The notes under the pieces were generated by a model, which made no database searches, was not told the origin of the DNA, and was given only the letters and a program-made list of their open reading frames with translations. 64,000 bases of DNA from Dipteronia dyeriana (taxonomy: Eukaryota; Streptophyta; Magnoliopsida; Sapindales; Sapindaceae), in assembly GCA_032871835.1 (NCBI GenBank), contig CM065296.1, positions 54,837,288 through 54,901,287 on the forward strand. Reading direction: 5' to 3'. Shown here in pieces: positions 22,062 to 34,531 of this stretch; the stretch's first letter is position 1; every line of letters starts with the position of its first letter. A program made the position numbers and the translations under genes.

Positions 22062-23794
22062 TGCCACTATTGGGATTTATGCCCTAAAGCTTATAATTTG
22101 TAAATGTGAATGAAACATTAGTAAAAGAAGTAGCTTATTCATTCTATAAATATGTTTCATACATTTATATCATGTGTACTTAACATCCAAGATTGCTAAA
22201 TATAATCTCTAACTGAGTATATGCATGTCATATGCAGAGGAATTCGGTTTGAGATGAACAATCTAAAGAGTCCATAGATAACAAATTGAGTTGGGTACTT
22301 TGGTTGTGGTTAATCTATATCTGCAGCCCATTCTGTAATGTACGGTGGTCTTAACCTATACTATGTATATGGTGATATGAGAATGGAGGCACCTTATATG
22401 ATGTGATCATATAGGACTGGACCAAGATCTATATGTATCTCTCACCAAGATCCGTTAAATGACGAGATTCATATATATCAACAAAAGATGGCAATATATA
22501 GGTGATCTTAACCTGAGTGTCTTATTGAATCCTCCAGGTTATTTTGTGTATTTTGATATACCATGGGTGAGATCGGAGTTTCGATCAATAACTTCGTAAC
22601 AGCAGTGGAATCCACTTCTTTTTGTGAGAAGTAGATAGTCGTTCACTTAAGGGTTGATTCAGGGCTCTCCTTCTTCCGTAAAAGAAGTGAGGATTTATTT
22701 TTCATTGGAGAATTAATGGTACTTAATGGAAAAAAAATATAGTTAGAGGGGTATAACGGACTTTATGACATAACTCTATTTATGAACTACTTGTGGAGGA
22801 TCATACCGTATGAAATAGTTATATCGATGGACAGCTGTAATTTCGGTTTGTGTAATACATCTACAATTACGAGAGTGCAGCCCCGGGTTTTTAGTAGAAT
22901 AAATATAATGTTAATAATCATAAAATATTAACTAAAGAGTTTAATTAATTATTTTTAAGTATTATTAGAGCTCAAAACTATGGGTCCATTAGGTCCCCTT
23001 ACTAGTCCGAATGATTAAAGGTAATAAGGGTCACGGTTAATTAATTGGATTGTCTAATTAATTGTGTTACGAAAGTGACACGTATTTATTCAAGGATTAA
23101 TTGTATAAATATATTATTTAATTAATATATTAATAATTAATAATTAAATAATTAAAATATTTAATTAAATGAATTTATAATTGATTATTAAATAGAGGTT
23201 GCAGGTTCAAATCTTGACTGAGACAAAGATTAAAATAATTAGATTATTTTATTCTTTACATATTTTAGTATTTAAATTTAAGTCAACTAAGGTCAATTGG
23301 GAGTTAGATTCCTATTTTATCCAGGACTCTTAAATACTAATATCTTTTTAATATATGGAGATATATTTGAAAACGATATGTATCTTGTTATTAAATAGAT
23401 ATAGATATCTTAACATAACTAGGATACAGACTCATTGGGTCATTAAACCAAAAAGCACAGAGCAAACAAAAAACCCTAGAAAGGTTTAGGTTAATTTACA
23501 GCCAAAGAAAAAAAATATTTTTCCTTGTGGTGGCCCAACATAGGAAGAAGAAAATGAGTTTTCTTCAAGCCTCTGCATCCTCCTCAGTTCCTTAAAGATC
23601 GTGACGTGTCCACACACAGCTACTGGATCGTGGGACATAGCGAGGAAGATTTAGTGGTTCGTAATCGGAATAAAACTTTAGATACGAAAGAGTAGATCTT
23701 CAAGGGTATGATCTAACACTCATTCTACATTCTTGTAAATTGTATATGGTTTATACGTTGCATAAAAAAATTTAAAAACCCCGTTTCCGCTACA
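22062..23794 (+). mobile_element. Solo LTR of a second copia family
   Basis: It contains TATTGGGATTTATGCCCTAA near its left end (22068) and ends CCGTTTCCGCTACA, the usual look of a plant copia LTR. It is about 1.73 kb and has no internal coding sequence. It lies inside LINE RNase H sequence, which is continuous when it is removed. The flanks are AACGT (22057-22061) and CAACGT (23795-23800), consistent with a 5-bp duplication, though the exact left end (22062 or 22068) is ambiguous by eye. The strand is inferred from the TGTTGGGATT-type start. Confidence 0.75.
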
Positions 23795-23800
23795 CAACGT

Positions 23801-26008
23801 AAATTTGGGTTCCTATAGCCATCTCTGACGAACCCTCCACGAAACCATCTCTGAACAAGAAGAAAGAAACTGAATCACATAAGATGAGTCGCTCTCAATC
23901 CAGATTCATACCACCCATACATCCAAGAAAAATTAATGGCCGATGAGGCCGTTAGAAGTTCGACCTTAAATGCAAAAACCTGACCAAGAGGAATAGCAAA
24001 GTAACCCTTCCTAAAGGCTCTTCAGTTCTGAAAGATAGCATCACAACCTTAACCCCTAGAGAGATCATAACAGTACCATCTGTATTCACTTTGATCCAAC
24101 TAGGAGCAGGAGGCGACCAAACCACACTCTTAACCACTGTGGCTTTACAAGGGTGACCCCAAAGACCAAATCAATGAAAAATCGAAGGGTCGTCCATACA
24201 ATTATGCATACAACCAATCTCTAGGTGATTAGCCTCTAAAATTGCATGCAAAACAAAATAGAAAATGGATTTAAAGTTTGCGAATTCCCTTCAAAGATCC
24301 ACTTATTACGGGCAGTCCACACTTATTAAATCATTTTATGGATAGCCGCCTTCCATAAAATCCTAACTTGTTCTTAACAGGAAACCGATATGGCCTACAT
24401 GAAGAAGGATTGACAAGTTTCAACATAGACATGTCGCTGGAAAGTCGAGTAAACATCAACATAAAAAGCAACCAGTAAGGGACAATGAAGAAAAAGATGA
24501 TCTACCAATTCATAACTAATCATACAAATAATACAAAGAGAAGCCAACTAGAGCTCAGACTTGAAAGGCGATCCTCAGTAAGAAGCTTGTTCAACATAAG
24601 ATGCCAAGTTAAAGCTGAGCAAGAGGGGGGAATAAAATGGAACCAGACATCTCTCTAACAAATAGCCTGAGGAATATCATGGAAAAAATAGAAATAAGCA
24701 GCCTTGCAAGAAATACGACCGTCCTGAGAATTAGCCTAAACCAGAGAATTCCCAAAATGAGAAATCATAATCCGATAAATTTGAAAACACAGATCCAGAA
24801 AATGAGCTCGAAAAGAATCATCAAGTGCCCATCTATTTTTGAATAAAATCTAAGACCCTCACTCATAGCGGATTAGCTCCAAAATGGGAACCCCCAAGCC
24901 ATTTATCATGCCAAAAGTCCCGCTAAGAGTTCTCACCAATCATCCAGATACCTTACTTAAGAAGGGAACTATAATTTATCGAAAGAGAAGACCAAATCAG
25001 GGAGGTGACATACCTTCCCCGAGGCTTCTACAACTACCTAAGGTAACTCTTCCGAAGAAATGAGAAAGCAAAACGATTAGATGTCATAAACTTCCAAGTG
25101 AATTTTTGTAACAGCGAGCCATTCAGCAACCTAAGATCTTTCAGACCAAGACCACCCTATGAGTAGGCACCTACAACAATGATCCCATACGACCCGAACC
25201 AACTTAGTCTTTTCACACGAACTAGTCCACAAAAATTTCCTCAACTTACGGTTAACCAGTGATGACCGATTAGATCAGAGTAGTGAAAATGGCCAGAGAG
25301 GGCGACTTGCCCTTCCATTTAGCGAATTTAGACAAGATCTTATTTGCAATAGGCTCTAACACCGCCTTTCGATGCTTAACTTGAAACAAAGAGACTCTCA
25401 AATGAGAGAACAAAAGCTGCCCAATCTGTATACTAACCAGAGACTGCAAACTACCGTTTCTAGAAGATGAGACATACAATCTAAGATAAAAGGAGGACTT
25501 ACCTTATTTAACCAATTGGCATGAAATATCACCATAATCCCCAAAAATGGCCATGATTTTCTTCAAATTCCTATGAGTACTTCTATAAAAGTTCAAAACA
25601 TCATCTACTTAGAGCAAATGAGCTAGAGCCAAAAAAATCCCTTGCGGAAGAAATTGGTAGAATCTGAGAAGAACCCACTATCCTCGTCATTAATCTACTA
25701 AAGAAGTCCTCAACATTACCAAACAAAAGCGAAGAGAGTGGATCTCCCAAATGAAATCCTCTGGAGAAACAGAAGTAACCCTTTGGGACCTCATACAAAA
25801 GAATCGAAAGCCTAGAAGAATGAATAATTCTGTCTATCTAATCCATAAAAATAGAAGAAAACCCAAAAGTCTAAAGCACACTATAAAGGAAAGACCAATA
25901 CAGGGTGTCAAAATCTTTACGAATATCAATCTTCATGGCCAAGTTACCCACATAAGCCATAGCCCTTCTTCGACAGCACATCCACACAGTCAGAAGCCAA
26001 AACAATAC
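23801..26008 (-). pseudogene. LINE ORF2 remnant: RT palm to RNase H, minus strand
   Basis: Reading from 26008 downward: RT block with SDCVDVLSKKGYG (about 25990-25950); the conserved SRG-HLGDPLSSLLFG (25765-25720); the YADD region, degenerate, near 25620; the RT thumb ISSSRNGSLQSL-like and KWKGKSPSLA (25480-25290); the finger-like zf-RVT region (25200-24500); a linker; then RNase H starting PAPSWIKVNTDGT (24110-24070) and continuing to the solo LTR. Many stops and frameshifts are present. The family copies its own RNA into nicked DNA. Gene order and motifs place it in the plant L1-like group. The first half of RT is displaced to 44838-45055 by the Tat insertion. Confidence 0.88.
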
Positions 26009-26891
26009 TGTCATATGAAAATTTTATCGGATGAACACGTCATCAAACAAAAAGGATGAATTGCTAGGTGGATATCCAAATAGGCATTTAGAAAATATCC
26101 TACAAGACAGTGCCGAAAAAGAGAAAATCAGAGTAAGCAGATGTTGAATGAAACCTACTCGGGATCAGTTGACGACACTCTGGACTGGTTAAATAACGCT
26201 TTCATTCGGGCTTAAACGGCGCTACTCGAGACCAGCAGGTATTGCTCTTACTCGGGATAAATATGAAGAAAACCGAATAAGAAGCTTAGTGCTTAGTTCA
26301 CACGGATTAGGTCATTACATACACGAAGATATCCATCAGGAAAGAATCCCAAAGAGAACAAAATACTGAGCTGGAAGAGTTCCCAATCATGCAACAACTT
26401 TATTTCTTTAAAAAGACTACGTTCTTATATAAGGAAACAAGTCCAAATTGGACTGCACTACTAGAATCCCATTCGACTTCAATATAAGACTCTGAAACAG
26501 GAAAGAAGACAATCAGCCTCAAGCAAGTAAATAATTGTAATTAAATACAAAGATCCATTACTTGTACAAGGCAGATTAGGACTCTATAAACATATAAATA
26601 GACCCATAATCTCGCCAAAGAAAAGATATAGAGCGTACAAAGAAATAATAGCAAAATTCAGAGGGAAAAAAGAGAGATCGAGAGCTTGTAATATTCAAGA
26701 AATCAAAGTGGATTTTAGCTAGGTTGATCATTCAACCACCCGTGGATGTTTCTCAGGTCATCGGAGTTTTACCGCATAAAATACTCATGTCTTGTTTACT
26801 TTCTCTTTCTCTCTCTCTCTCTCTTTGAAATCTCAGCCAAAATCCAATCCTTGTTGGCATTTCTGATACAATCCAGAAATCAACGTCAACA
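26009..26891 (+). repeat. 5' LTR of Tat element
   Basis: It starts TGTCATATGAAAATTTTATC and ends GAAATCAACGTCAACA, 883 bp. The preceding AATAC (26004-26008) is repeated right after the 3' LTR end (44838-44842), so element boundaries are exact. A TATA-like TATAAATAG is at 26593-26601. A CT microsatellite lies near 26803-26824. Downstream, ATTGGCACTAAAAGGAGAG takes the primer-binding position; I cannot match it to a tRNA with confidence. Confidence 0.93.
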
Positions 26892-26937
26892 ATTGGCACT
26901 AAAAGGAGAGGTCGAACCTCCGACTTGATCAGAAGCG

Positions 26938-28604
26938 ATGGCAGGAAGCAGAAGCAATTTTGGGGATGTCCAAAAATCTCCGGATAACTTTCATGTTGGT
27001 AGTACCTCACGGGATATCACTGCAACAACAGAGAACCAACCTATATTCCTGACGGGGATCCAGCAAGTTCCTCCAACCAGTGGAGATCTGACTCGACGTT
27101 TTCGGGAAGCCTTGCAGCAACTGGTGGCAGACGCAACAAAGGAAGGAGTTGATCTACTGGCCACAGAAGCACCAACTCCTAACCTCCCACCTGCAAGGCT
27201 TCATTCAGTGGTAGTAGGGCCAGAAATAAATACACCAGGAGGCGGAATGAACCTTACCCCAATCAAACAGGCTGGACATGAAACACTTAAAGAGGAACGA
27301 CCACGCCAAAAGCAGGACCAGGATCAGACAATCGGTACTAGACACCGCAAACATGACCGGTATCGGGATCGAGATCGGTCGTCATCAGAAGACAACGATC
27401 GGCACTATCTCAAGCATCACCATGGAGTCATACATGAAGCCCGGTATCAGAGTAAAGAACCAGAAAGAGGAATGCCAATCACCCATCGGTTTGACCATCG
27501 GGGAAGTCCGATGGGAGACAGAGACGTCGTAATCCAGAGCCTAACTAGAGAGGCCGAGAGCAACATACTTCAAATGGATGCACTGGTCAGGCGTTATGGG
27601 TATAATGATTTATCTAATGACGACTCTGACAGTCCATTCACCAGGGAAATCTTACAGACCCCATTCCTAGAAAGGTTTAGGATGCCACACGTAAAACAAT
27701 TCAAGAAGGACACATATCCAAAGGAGCACGTGAGACGCTATAAAAGTGCTATGGCTCAGTATGCCCACAACGATCCTTTGCTATGTCTCAACTTTCCATA
27801 AACTCTGGGAGATATGGGTTCAAGGCAGTTCGGGAGGTTGCCCCCAGCAAGCATCAGAAATTTTAGTGAACTGAGCAGGAGCTTCTCAAGGTAATTCCTG
27901 AGTAATGTTCATAGGAAAAAGTCAGTGGCTCACCTTGCTCAAATAAAACAAGGGAAAGATGAGTCACTGAAGAAAAACCTGGGGAGATTCGGCCAAGATG
28001 TATCAGAAATTGGCAGTGCAAACGATGAAGCAATAATCGTTGCATTCATCAATAACTTACAGAATGGACGACTATCTTTTGATTTAAGAAGAGCCCGACT
28101 GACCAAATATGCAGACATAATGGATATGGCTGAGGAAGAAGAGCTAGCCATAGGAGGATGCTACATGCATGGGGGAAATCCCGAACAGAAGGACACTGAG
28201 TCCAAGGTGCAGAACCAGAAGGGAAAACAGAAAGGAAATGGCAAGGAAAAGAGCAAAGACGGGGGTAATGAGCATAATACCGAATAGACCACATACAAAT
28301 ATCGAGGCAGATACACCGACTACACTATTTTTGAAAAAAACAGGAGGAAATCCTGGCCATTCTGGAAACAAAAAATATGGTACAAGTGCCACACCGTCAA
28401 TCTCAGTTTGCTCGGCGAGACACAACCAAATACTGTAGGTTCCACATAGAAACCGATCATGAGACTTCCAAATGTTATCAACTCAGAGATTACATAGAAA
28501 CCCTCATTCGGGAAGGGCATCTGCAGGATGTGATCTTGAAAAAGGATGAAAAATCAGAAGCAAAGAAAGAGATCAGGGCCGATCATAGCTCTGGTCGAAG
28601 TTAA
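26938..28604 (+). pseudogene. gag: Tat element gag (broken)
   Basis: Gag builds the cytoplasmic particle that packages the element RNA. The first block (26938-27801, 287 codons) runs from a low-complexity N-terminus through an Arg/His/Asp-rich region to the capsid-like segment ending in LERFRMPHVKQF. Two in-frame stops (27799 and near 27892) interrupt the capsid core, but the same frame continues to 28287 (MDMAEEEELAIGG). A frameshift near 28330 leads to the nucleocapsid part, with a zinc-finger-like KYCRFH..H..C at about 28430-28480 and REGHLQDVI after it, as in other Tat gags. I chose the ATG at 26938 because it is the first after the LTR and primer site. It is not functional as it stands. 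Confidence 0.88.
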
Positions 28605-28637
28605 AGGGCCAGCCCAGAGTCCAATCAAGTAATAAAT

Positions 28638-29470
28638 ATGATCTTTGGAGGACCATCCATGGGAAAAAGTAACCGAGAGCGAACCCGGGAAATCAGAGAA
28701 GCAGTAGAAGCAAGAAACAAATTTGATATAAACTCGATCCAGCCAGACCCGAAGAGAGTAAAAGAGGGATGGGACCCAATAACGTTCACAAAAGCAGACT
28801 CACATGGCGTCGATGTTCTGCCAAATGACGCCTGGTGATAAGTGCCCGGATTGGTCACCGATAAATGAGGAGAATCCTAATAGATAATGGAAGCTCAGTA
28901 GACATTCTCAATATATCCATTTACGATCAACTCAGGTTAGATCGAAAGGACCTACAACCCTTCCATACCCCACTCAAGGGATTCAGGGGAGTTGAGGTCA
29001 GGTCACTTGGGACAGTAAAGCTACCCGTGAAGATTGGAGTAGCACATTGCCGGAGAACTGTATTGCTCGACTTCGTGGTAGTAGACTTGGACAATTGGCT
29101 ATATAATGCACTATTGGGATGACCATTCCTGAATAAAACTAAGGCTGTAACAGCCACTTATGCCTTAATGATGAAATTCCCGACTGAACAGGGGGTCGGG
29201 GTTGTCAAAAAATCTCAGGAGATGGCCCGAAAAGCTAACTTGTCAGTATACAAGGACAAGAATGAAAAGGTTTACACTATAACATAGCTGAGTCAGAATG
29301 AAAAGCCCTCATCATTCGAGTTCGATCCAAGAGAAGAACCAAATGAATCTAAAACTGAACCGATTGAAGAAATCACCCTGAAAGAAGATGAATCGGATAA
29401 AAAGGTCAAGATCGGGCCAATCTGGAAGGAAGAGTCAAACAAAGCCTTATTGATCTACTTAAAGAATACA
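28638..29470 (+). pseudogene. Tat element protease region (broken)
   Basis: The retropepsin-type active-site segment reads ILIDNGSSVDIL (about 28874-28909), the DNGSS form usual in Tat elements rather than DTG. It is followed by the flap-like FRGVEVRSLGTVKLPV and by DFVVVDLDNWLYNALLG with a stop right after it (29120-29122). Frames change between 28838 and 28865 and again before RT at about 29470. It would cleave the polyprotein. The tail 29123-29470 is an acidic linker to RT. Confidence 0.82.
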
Positions 29471-29475
29471 GGGAT

Positions 29476-30654
29476 GTGTTCGCTTGGAGTCATGAAGACA
29501 TGGTAGGGATAGATGCCCGAATAATATCCCACCATCTCACAGTAGACCCGAATGCAAAACCAGTGATACAAAAGAGAAGATCATTCAACCTTGAAAGAAG
29601 TCAGGCTATCAAACAGGAAGTAGAAAAGCTACTCGCTGTAGGATCAATTAGAAAGGTCAATTACCGTCAATGGATGGCTAATGTAGTCCTCGTCCAAAAG
29701 AAAAATGGACAGTGGAGGATGTGCGTAGATTTCATAGATCTTAACAAGGCATGCCCGAAAGATAGTTTTCCACTTCCAATGATTAATCAGTTGGTGAATG
29801 GTACATCAGGCCATGCGCAACTCAGTTTCATGGATGCTTACTCGGGGTATAACCAGATCAGGATCAACAAGGCTGACGAAGTAAAAACAACATTCATAAC
29901 TGATCAGGGTTTGTACTGCTATATTGTGATGCTCTTTGGACTGAAAAATACAAGAGCAACTTACCAAAGGTTGGTCAACAAAATCTTTTCATGGTAAATA
30001 GGAAGGAACATAGAAGTATACATTGATGACATGCTGACCAAGAGCATCACAACAGACAAACATACTTCAGATCTGCGGGAAATATTTGATGTCTTGAGGA
30101 GATACCAAATGAAGTTGAATCTGAACAAGTGTTTATTCGGGGTTCCTTTAGGAAGATTTCTGGGATTTCAAGTCCATCAAATAGGAATCGAAGTCAACCC
30201 CGAGAAGATCCAGGCCCTGTAGAAAATGACTTCACCGAGGACACTTAAAGAAGTACAGCGCCTAACAGGATGTCTGGCTTCCCTAGGAAGATTCATCTCA
30301 AAAGCCACAGACAGATGTGCACCATTTTTCAAAGTAATTAGAAAAGGAAAAGGACTGGAATGGAATGAAGAGTGCGAGCATGCATTCTTAAAAATTAAAG
30401 AATACTTAGGACAGGCTCCCATCCTCTCAAAACCACAGATGGGGGAGACACTCCAACTGTACTTGTCAATTACAGAACTGGCAACAAGCTCAGTTCTAGT
30501 CAGAACAGAAGACGGAGTACAAAAGCCAGTATACTACACCAGCAAGGCACTTCTAAAAGCTGAGACTAGATATTCACAGGCAGAAAAGATGGCCCTGACA
30601 CTAGTTTCGATAGTAAGGAAGCTAAGGCCATACTTTCAGGCTCATACAATCTAG
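29476..30654 (+). pseudogene. pol: Tat element RT and first RNase H (stops in frame)
   Basis: One frame with in-frame stops at 29995, 30220 and 30652. RT shows FAWSHEDMVGI, VQKKNGQWRMCVDFIDLNKA, FMDAYSGYNQI, LYCYIVMLFGLKNTRATYQR and the catalytic VYIDDML (about 30016-30036). LGFQVHQIGIEVNPEKI marks the end of the RT palm. RNase H I follows (30226-30654; PVYYTSKAL, YSQAEKMAL). The frame is the same as the integrase block at 30787-32583, so pol was one reading frame of about 1,035 codons with about five stops. It made double-stranded cDNA from element RNA. Confidence 0.92.
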
Positions 30655-30786
30655 GTTCTCACAGATTGCCCATTGAAGCAGATTTTATAGAAACCAGAGA
30701 TTTCATGGAGATTGACCAAATGAACAATTGAGCTAAGTGAATTCGATATCCACTGCATCCCCAGGACATCTCTCAAAGGGCAAGCA

Positions 30787-32583
30787 GTGGCAGATTTTAT
30801 AGCAGAGTTCACAGAACCGAACTTGGAAGCAAAAAAGATGTTGGGAAAATATTTCATATGGAAACTGTATGTTGATGGCTCTTCAAACACTCATGGCAGC
30901 GGGACAGGGATTGTAGTATGCACTCCAGAAGAAGACGATGTCGAGTGTGCCATGTGGTTCGATTTCAAAGCAACCAACAATCAAGTTGAGTACGAGGCAC
31001 TACTAGCTGGACTCAGAGTCTGCATAGCTATCGGGGCATATGAGGTTGAGATATTCAGTGATTCACAGGTAGTTGGCAACCAAGTTCTGGACGAGTACCA
31101 AGCAAAGGATGAAGGCATGATAATCTACCGTGACATTGCGAAATATCTCCTCCAGAAATTTAAAGAATATAAGATTACCCAGATCCCTAAGGAGGAGAAT
31201 GAAAAGGCAGACGCATTATCCAAGCTAGCGTCAGCAACAACCATAATCAGGCTAAAAACTATTCCGGTCGCACATCTCCTTAAACCAAGCACAGTTGAAC
31301 CAAGAAACTTGGAAATTTTAGAAATCCGAACACAGCCAGATGGTTGGATGACTCAGCTAAAACAATTCCTAGAAGAAGGCGTGCTCCTAGAAGATCCCTT
31401 ACAAGCAAAACACATCAGGTATAGATCAGCTAGGTATACGTTGGTTGGAGGAGAACTATACAGAATGGGGTATTCCCGAACACTCCAAAGATGTGTATCA
31501 GAGGAAGATACATATCGGATATTACAGGAAATCCATGGAGGAGTTTGCGGAAACCACACTGGGGGTAAAAGTTTGGCACACAAGGTACTCAAGCAAGACT
31601 ATTATTGGCCTACTCTATTCTCAGATGCACAACAGTGTTCAGAAAGTTGCAATACTTGCCAAAGGATTGCTAATGACATCCGACAGCCCCCTGAGCAGCT
31701 CAGAAACCTCACGCCCCCATGGACATTTTCCATATGGGGTTTGGATTTAATCGGCCCAATGCCAACCAAGACATGGGGTGGAGCAAAGCATGCAATAGTA
31801 GCCGTCGACTATTTCACGAAGTGGGTAGAAGCTGAAGCATTAGTTCACATCACAGAGGCAAACACCACAAATTTCATGAAAAAGAATATACTCTATAGGT
31901 TTGGAGTCCCAAACACTATAATCACTGACAACGACACCCAGTTCGATAACCTGAAATTCAGACAACTGTGCAAAGAGTACCTGATTGCCAATTACTATGC
32001 CACACCTGCCCACCCTCAGACAAATGGGCAGGTGGAAGCAGTGAACAAAATTATTAAGCACACAATCAAAGCAAAGCTAGATGCCAAGAAAGGAAGCTGG
32101 GTTGAAAAGCTTCTTGAAGTGTTATGGGCGTATAAGACAACAACAAGAACTTCAACAGGAGAAACTCCATTCACTTTAGCGTTTGGAACAGAAGCTGTTA
32201 TTCCTATAGAAACGTCATATACGTCACCCCGGGTAAGGCTATACGATGAAGAACAGAACGTTGATATGCTATTACAAAGTCTAGATGAACTAGAAGAGAA
32301 AAGAGATAAATCCCGAATACTAAATATGGCATATCAGCAAAGGGTAGCTCGCCACTACAACTCTCACGTTCGGGTTAGAAAATTCCAGCTAGGAGACCTG
32401 GTACTTAGAAAGGTGTCATTGAACACAAAAAATAAAGCTGCAGGCTCCCTAGCTGACAAATGGAAAGGACCGTACAAAGTCAAAGGAATAGCTGGCCATG
32501 GGGCATATTGGATTGCACGACCTAATGGAGGGGTTTTACCCCAACCATGCAATGCCCAATATCTGAAGATTTTCTATCCTTAA
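30787..32583 (+). CDS. pol: Tat element second RNase H (aRNH) and integrase
   Basis: 598 codons open to the natural stop. Residues about 20-150 form a second, archaeal-type RNase H with all four acidic positions visible: LYVDGSS, NQVEYEALLAGL, FSDSQVV and KADALSKLA. A dual RNase H is the hallmark of the Tat lineage. The integrase zinc part (HGGVCGNH ... CNTCQ) is at residues about 245-290. The catalytic core shows LDLIGPMPTKT, IITDNDTQF and HPQTNGQVEAVNK (D, D, E), and the C-terminus has KWKGPYKV. It lies in frame with RT upstream across in-frame stops near 30690 and 30717. The block is open but would need the upstream frame, so it is probably not expressed as an active enzyme. Confidence 0.92.
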   Translation: MADFIAEFTEPNLEAKKMLGKYFIWKLYVDGSSNTHGSGTGIVVCTPEEDDVECAMWFDFKATNNQVEYEALLAGLRVCIAIGAYEVEIFSDSQVVGNQVLDEYQAKDEGMIIYRDIAKYLLQKFKEYKITQIPKEENEKADALSKLASATTIIRLKTIPVAHLLKPSTVEPRNLEILEIRTQPDGWMTQLKQFLEEGVLLEDPLQAKHIRYRSARYTLVGGELYRMGYSRTLQRCVSEEDTYRILQEIHGGVCGNHTGGKSLAHKVLKQDYYWPTLFSDAQQCSESCNTCQRIANDIRQPPEQLRNLTPPWTFSIWGLDLIGPMPTKTWGGAKHAIVAVDYFTKWVEAEALVHITEANTTNFMKKNILYRFGVPNTIITDNDTQFDNLKFRQLCKEYLIANYYATPAHPQTNGQVEAVNKIIKHTIKAKLDAKKGSWVEKLLEVLWAYKTTTRTSTGETPFTLAFGTEAVIPIETSYTSPRVRLYDEEQNVDMLLQSLDELEEKRDKSRILNMAYQQRVARHYNSHVRVRKFQLGDLVLRKVSLNTKNKAAGSLADKWKGPYKVKGIAGHGAYWIARPNGGVLPQPCNAQYLKIFYP

Positions 32584-33104
32584 ATTATTTTTTGTTCTTT
32601 TTTTTAGTCAGGACAATTTTAGTTAGGATAAATATTAACTGGAATTTATAACTTTATTGATTTTGTAGTTATGAATAAAAAATCAAACACTGGATTCTCG
32701 AAAGAAAAGCATCGAACTCGGGATTTCCAAAAGAAAGCATATGATAATAAGAACATATGGAAGACAAGCATGATAATAAGAACATGCAAATAGAATACTC
32801 GGGACCATTAAATCCCGAATGGGCAGATAAGCTCGAAGGAGCATGCCAACCGAGCAAGGTCAAAATGACCTTCGTAAAAAGGCAAACTCGATGCACCAGC
32901 TCGAGACGCTATCGGGAAAAAATTCAGGTGAAATTCATAGCTGTGTTAAGCAATTCAAAAAGCTTAACGATTCGGCAAACCCTTACACATAAAAACTGGG
33001 GAGACGTCCTTAGTAATGTGTAAGGACTCGAACATATAATCATGGTGAGCCTTGATGTAATGTTCGGGTAGAAACCGAGTATGAAACACAAGTATAAACT
33101 TGCC
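32584..33104 (+). other. Tat element 3' region, noncoding
   Basis: Sequence between the integrase stop and the tandem repeat. It contains several ACTCGGG/CCCGAAT-type motifs also present in the LTR. No coding region is supported. Confidence 0.6.
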
Positions 33105-33510
33105 TGTTTTAAGATGACTCGGTTAATAATAAAGAGCCAGTTTAATGAGATACTTGAAAATTAAAGTTATTTGGGTAACTACCGATTTAATAAGATACTC
33201 GGTTAAGTTACCCGAACATCAAAGAGCCAGTTTAATAAGATACTTGACAATTAAAGTTATTTGGGTGACAATCGGTTTTATAAGATACTCGGTGAAGTTA
33301 CCCGAACACCAAAGTTGGCCAGTTTAATAAGATACTTGGCATAAAGATTACAAGAACCAGTTTAATAAGATACTTGGCATTATTCGAGTGACAACCGGTT
33401 TAATAAGATACTCGGTGAAGTTACGCGAACATCAGAGTTAGCCAGTTTAATAAGATACTTTGTTAATTATGCGAAACTTCAGTTAGCCAATTTAATAAGA
33501 TACTCAGCAA
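33105..33510 (+). repeat. Tandem repeat in Tat 3' region, about 90-bp unit
   Basis: CCAGTTTAATAAGATACTTG-type cores recur at about 33135, 33225, 33317, 33355, 33440 and 33485, alternating with CGGTTTAATAAGATACTCGG cores. The full unit is about 90 bp with an internal half-unit of about 45 bp. Tat elements are known to carry such arrays downstream of pol. Confidence 0.88.
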
Positions 33511-34464
33511 TCGTAGGCAAGTTGGAATTTCACGAGCAATAGAATCAAAATACCAGATTCAGAAAAGCTACTCGGAATTTTATTAATCTTTTAAAACGAA
33601 TTATTACAGTTCTTTACAAAGAATTAAAAAGACTACAAAAATCAGGATTGTGAGGATTTGAAGCCCTTACCAATACTCGGGTCTGGCACCATTTCGTATT
33701 TGTAGAGCAGACTTTCGTTAGAAGGCCAAGCAATTGTGTCGACTGAGTCATCCATCCATTGGCTGTAATCATCTCCTGGAATCGGCCCAACATCAGGCTC
33801 CACACCCTTCATGATCGACTCTTGACTGGCATAGAAGGTCAAGAGAGAGTGTTCGGATGGAATCTCTAAATGCATAGGATGGGGCTCTTTGCCTCGGCTA
33901 CGACAGTAAGCTCTCAATTCCTTCATCTAGAGTTTGAAGAGACTCCAATGACCGGTCCATATGATGTTTGATTGACAACTCCCAATTGGTCCGGGCCTTC
34001 TCAGTAAACCAGCCCTCGTTGAAACTCACGAAGGAGAAGAGCATCGTAGGCAGGAGATCTCTTGAAACGATCTACCCTTTTTTACTTCAAGTTCCAGCCT
34101 AGCCTCTCGGGTTAAGGATTCGATTGTCAATGCTTGGCACTTCAGATCTTTAATTTTCTGTTCACACGCCGACTTAGACTGCTCCGCTTCCTGGTCGGCC
34201 TTGAGCATAGATTCCTGGGCGGAAGACAATAAGTTTTGAAGTGATGTTACTTTCTCTTCTACCGAAGAAGCTCTTTCCTTGGCCTCCATTTGCTTTGCCA
34301 GACAGTGGTCGAATTTTTTTTTGTGCAGAACCAACCTCCTGTTGGTAAGCCGTTTCGACCCGAGCTCGGCTATCCTTACTTTCCTTTAGTTGAGCCCCCA
34401 AACGCCTTATTCGATCAGCTTGATATAGCTGCGTCTGAACTAGCTCAGCAAATTCGGCCACCAT

Positions 34465-34531
34465 CTGTAAAGGAATACAATTAGAAATCTGGCAAACAAG
34501 TAAAAAATTAAAGGAGTTGGGGGTAGCTTAC
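34465..34531 (-). other. Intron 2 of the Tat antisense gene
   Basis: Minus strand: donor GTAAGCTACC at 34531 and acceptor TCCTTTACAG ending at 34465, 67 nt. The next exon starts MVAEFAELVQTQLYQ. Both sites are canonical for plants. Confidence 0.65.

Noticed and set aside
22057..23800. Exact 5-bp duplication for the solo LTR in the LINE
   Set aside because: AACGT and CAACGT are shifted by one base relative to the likely LTR ends, so I report the flanks but not an exact duplication.
25751..26059. Plus-strand 102-codon frame as a gene
   Set aside because: It is antisense to LINE RT and crosses the LTR boundary at 26009.
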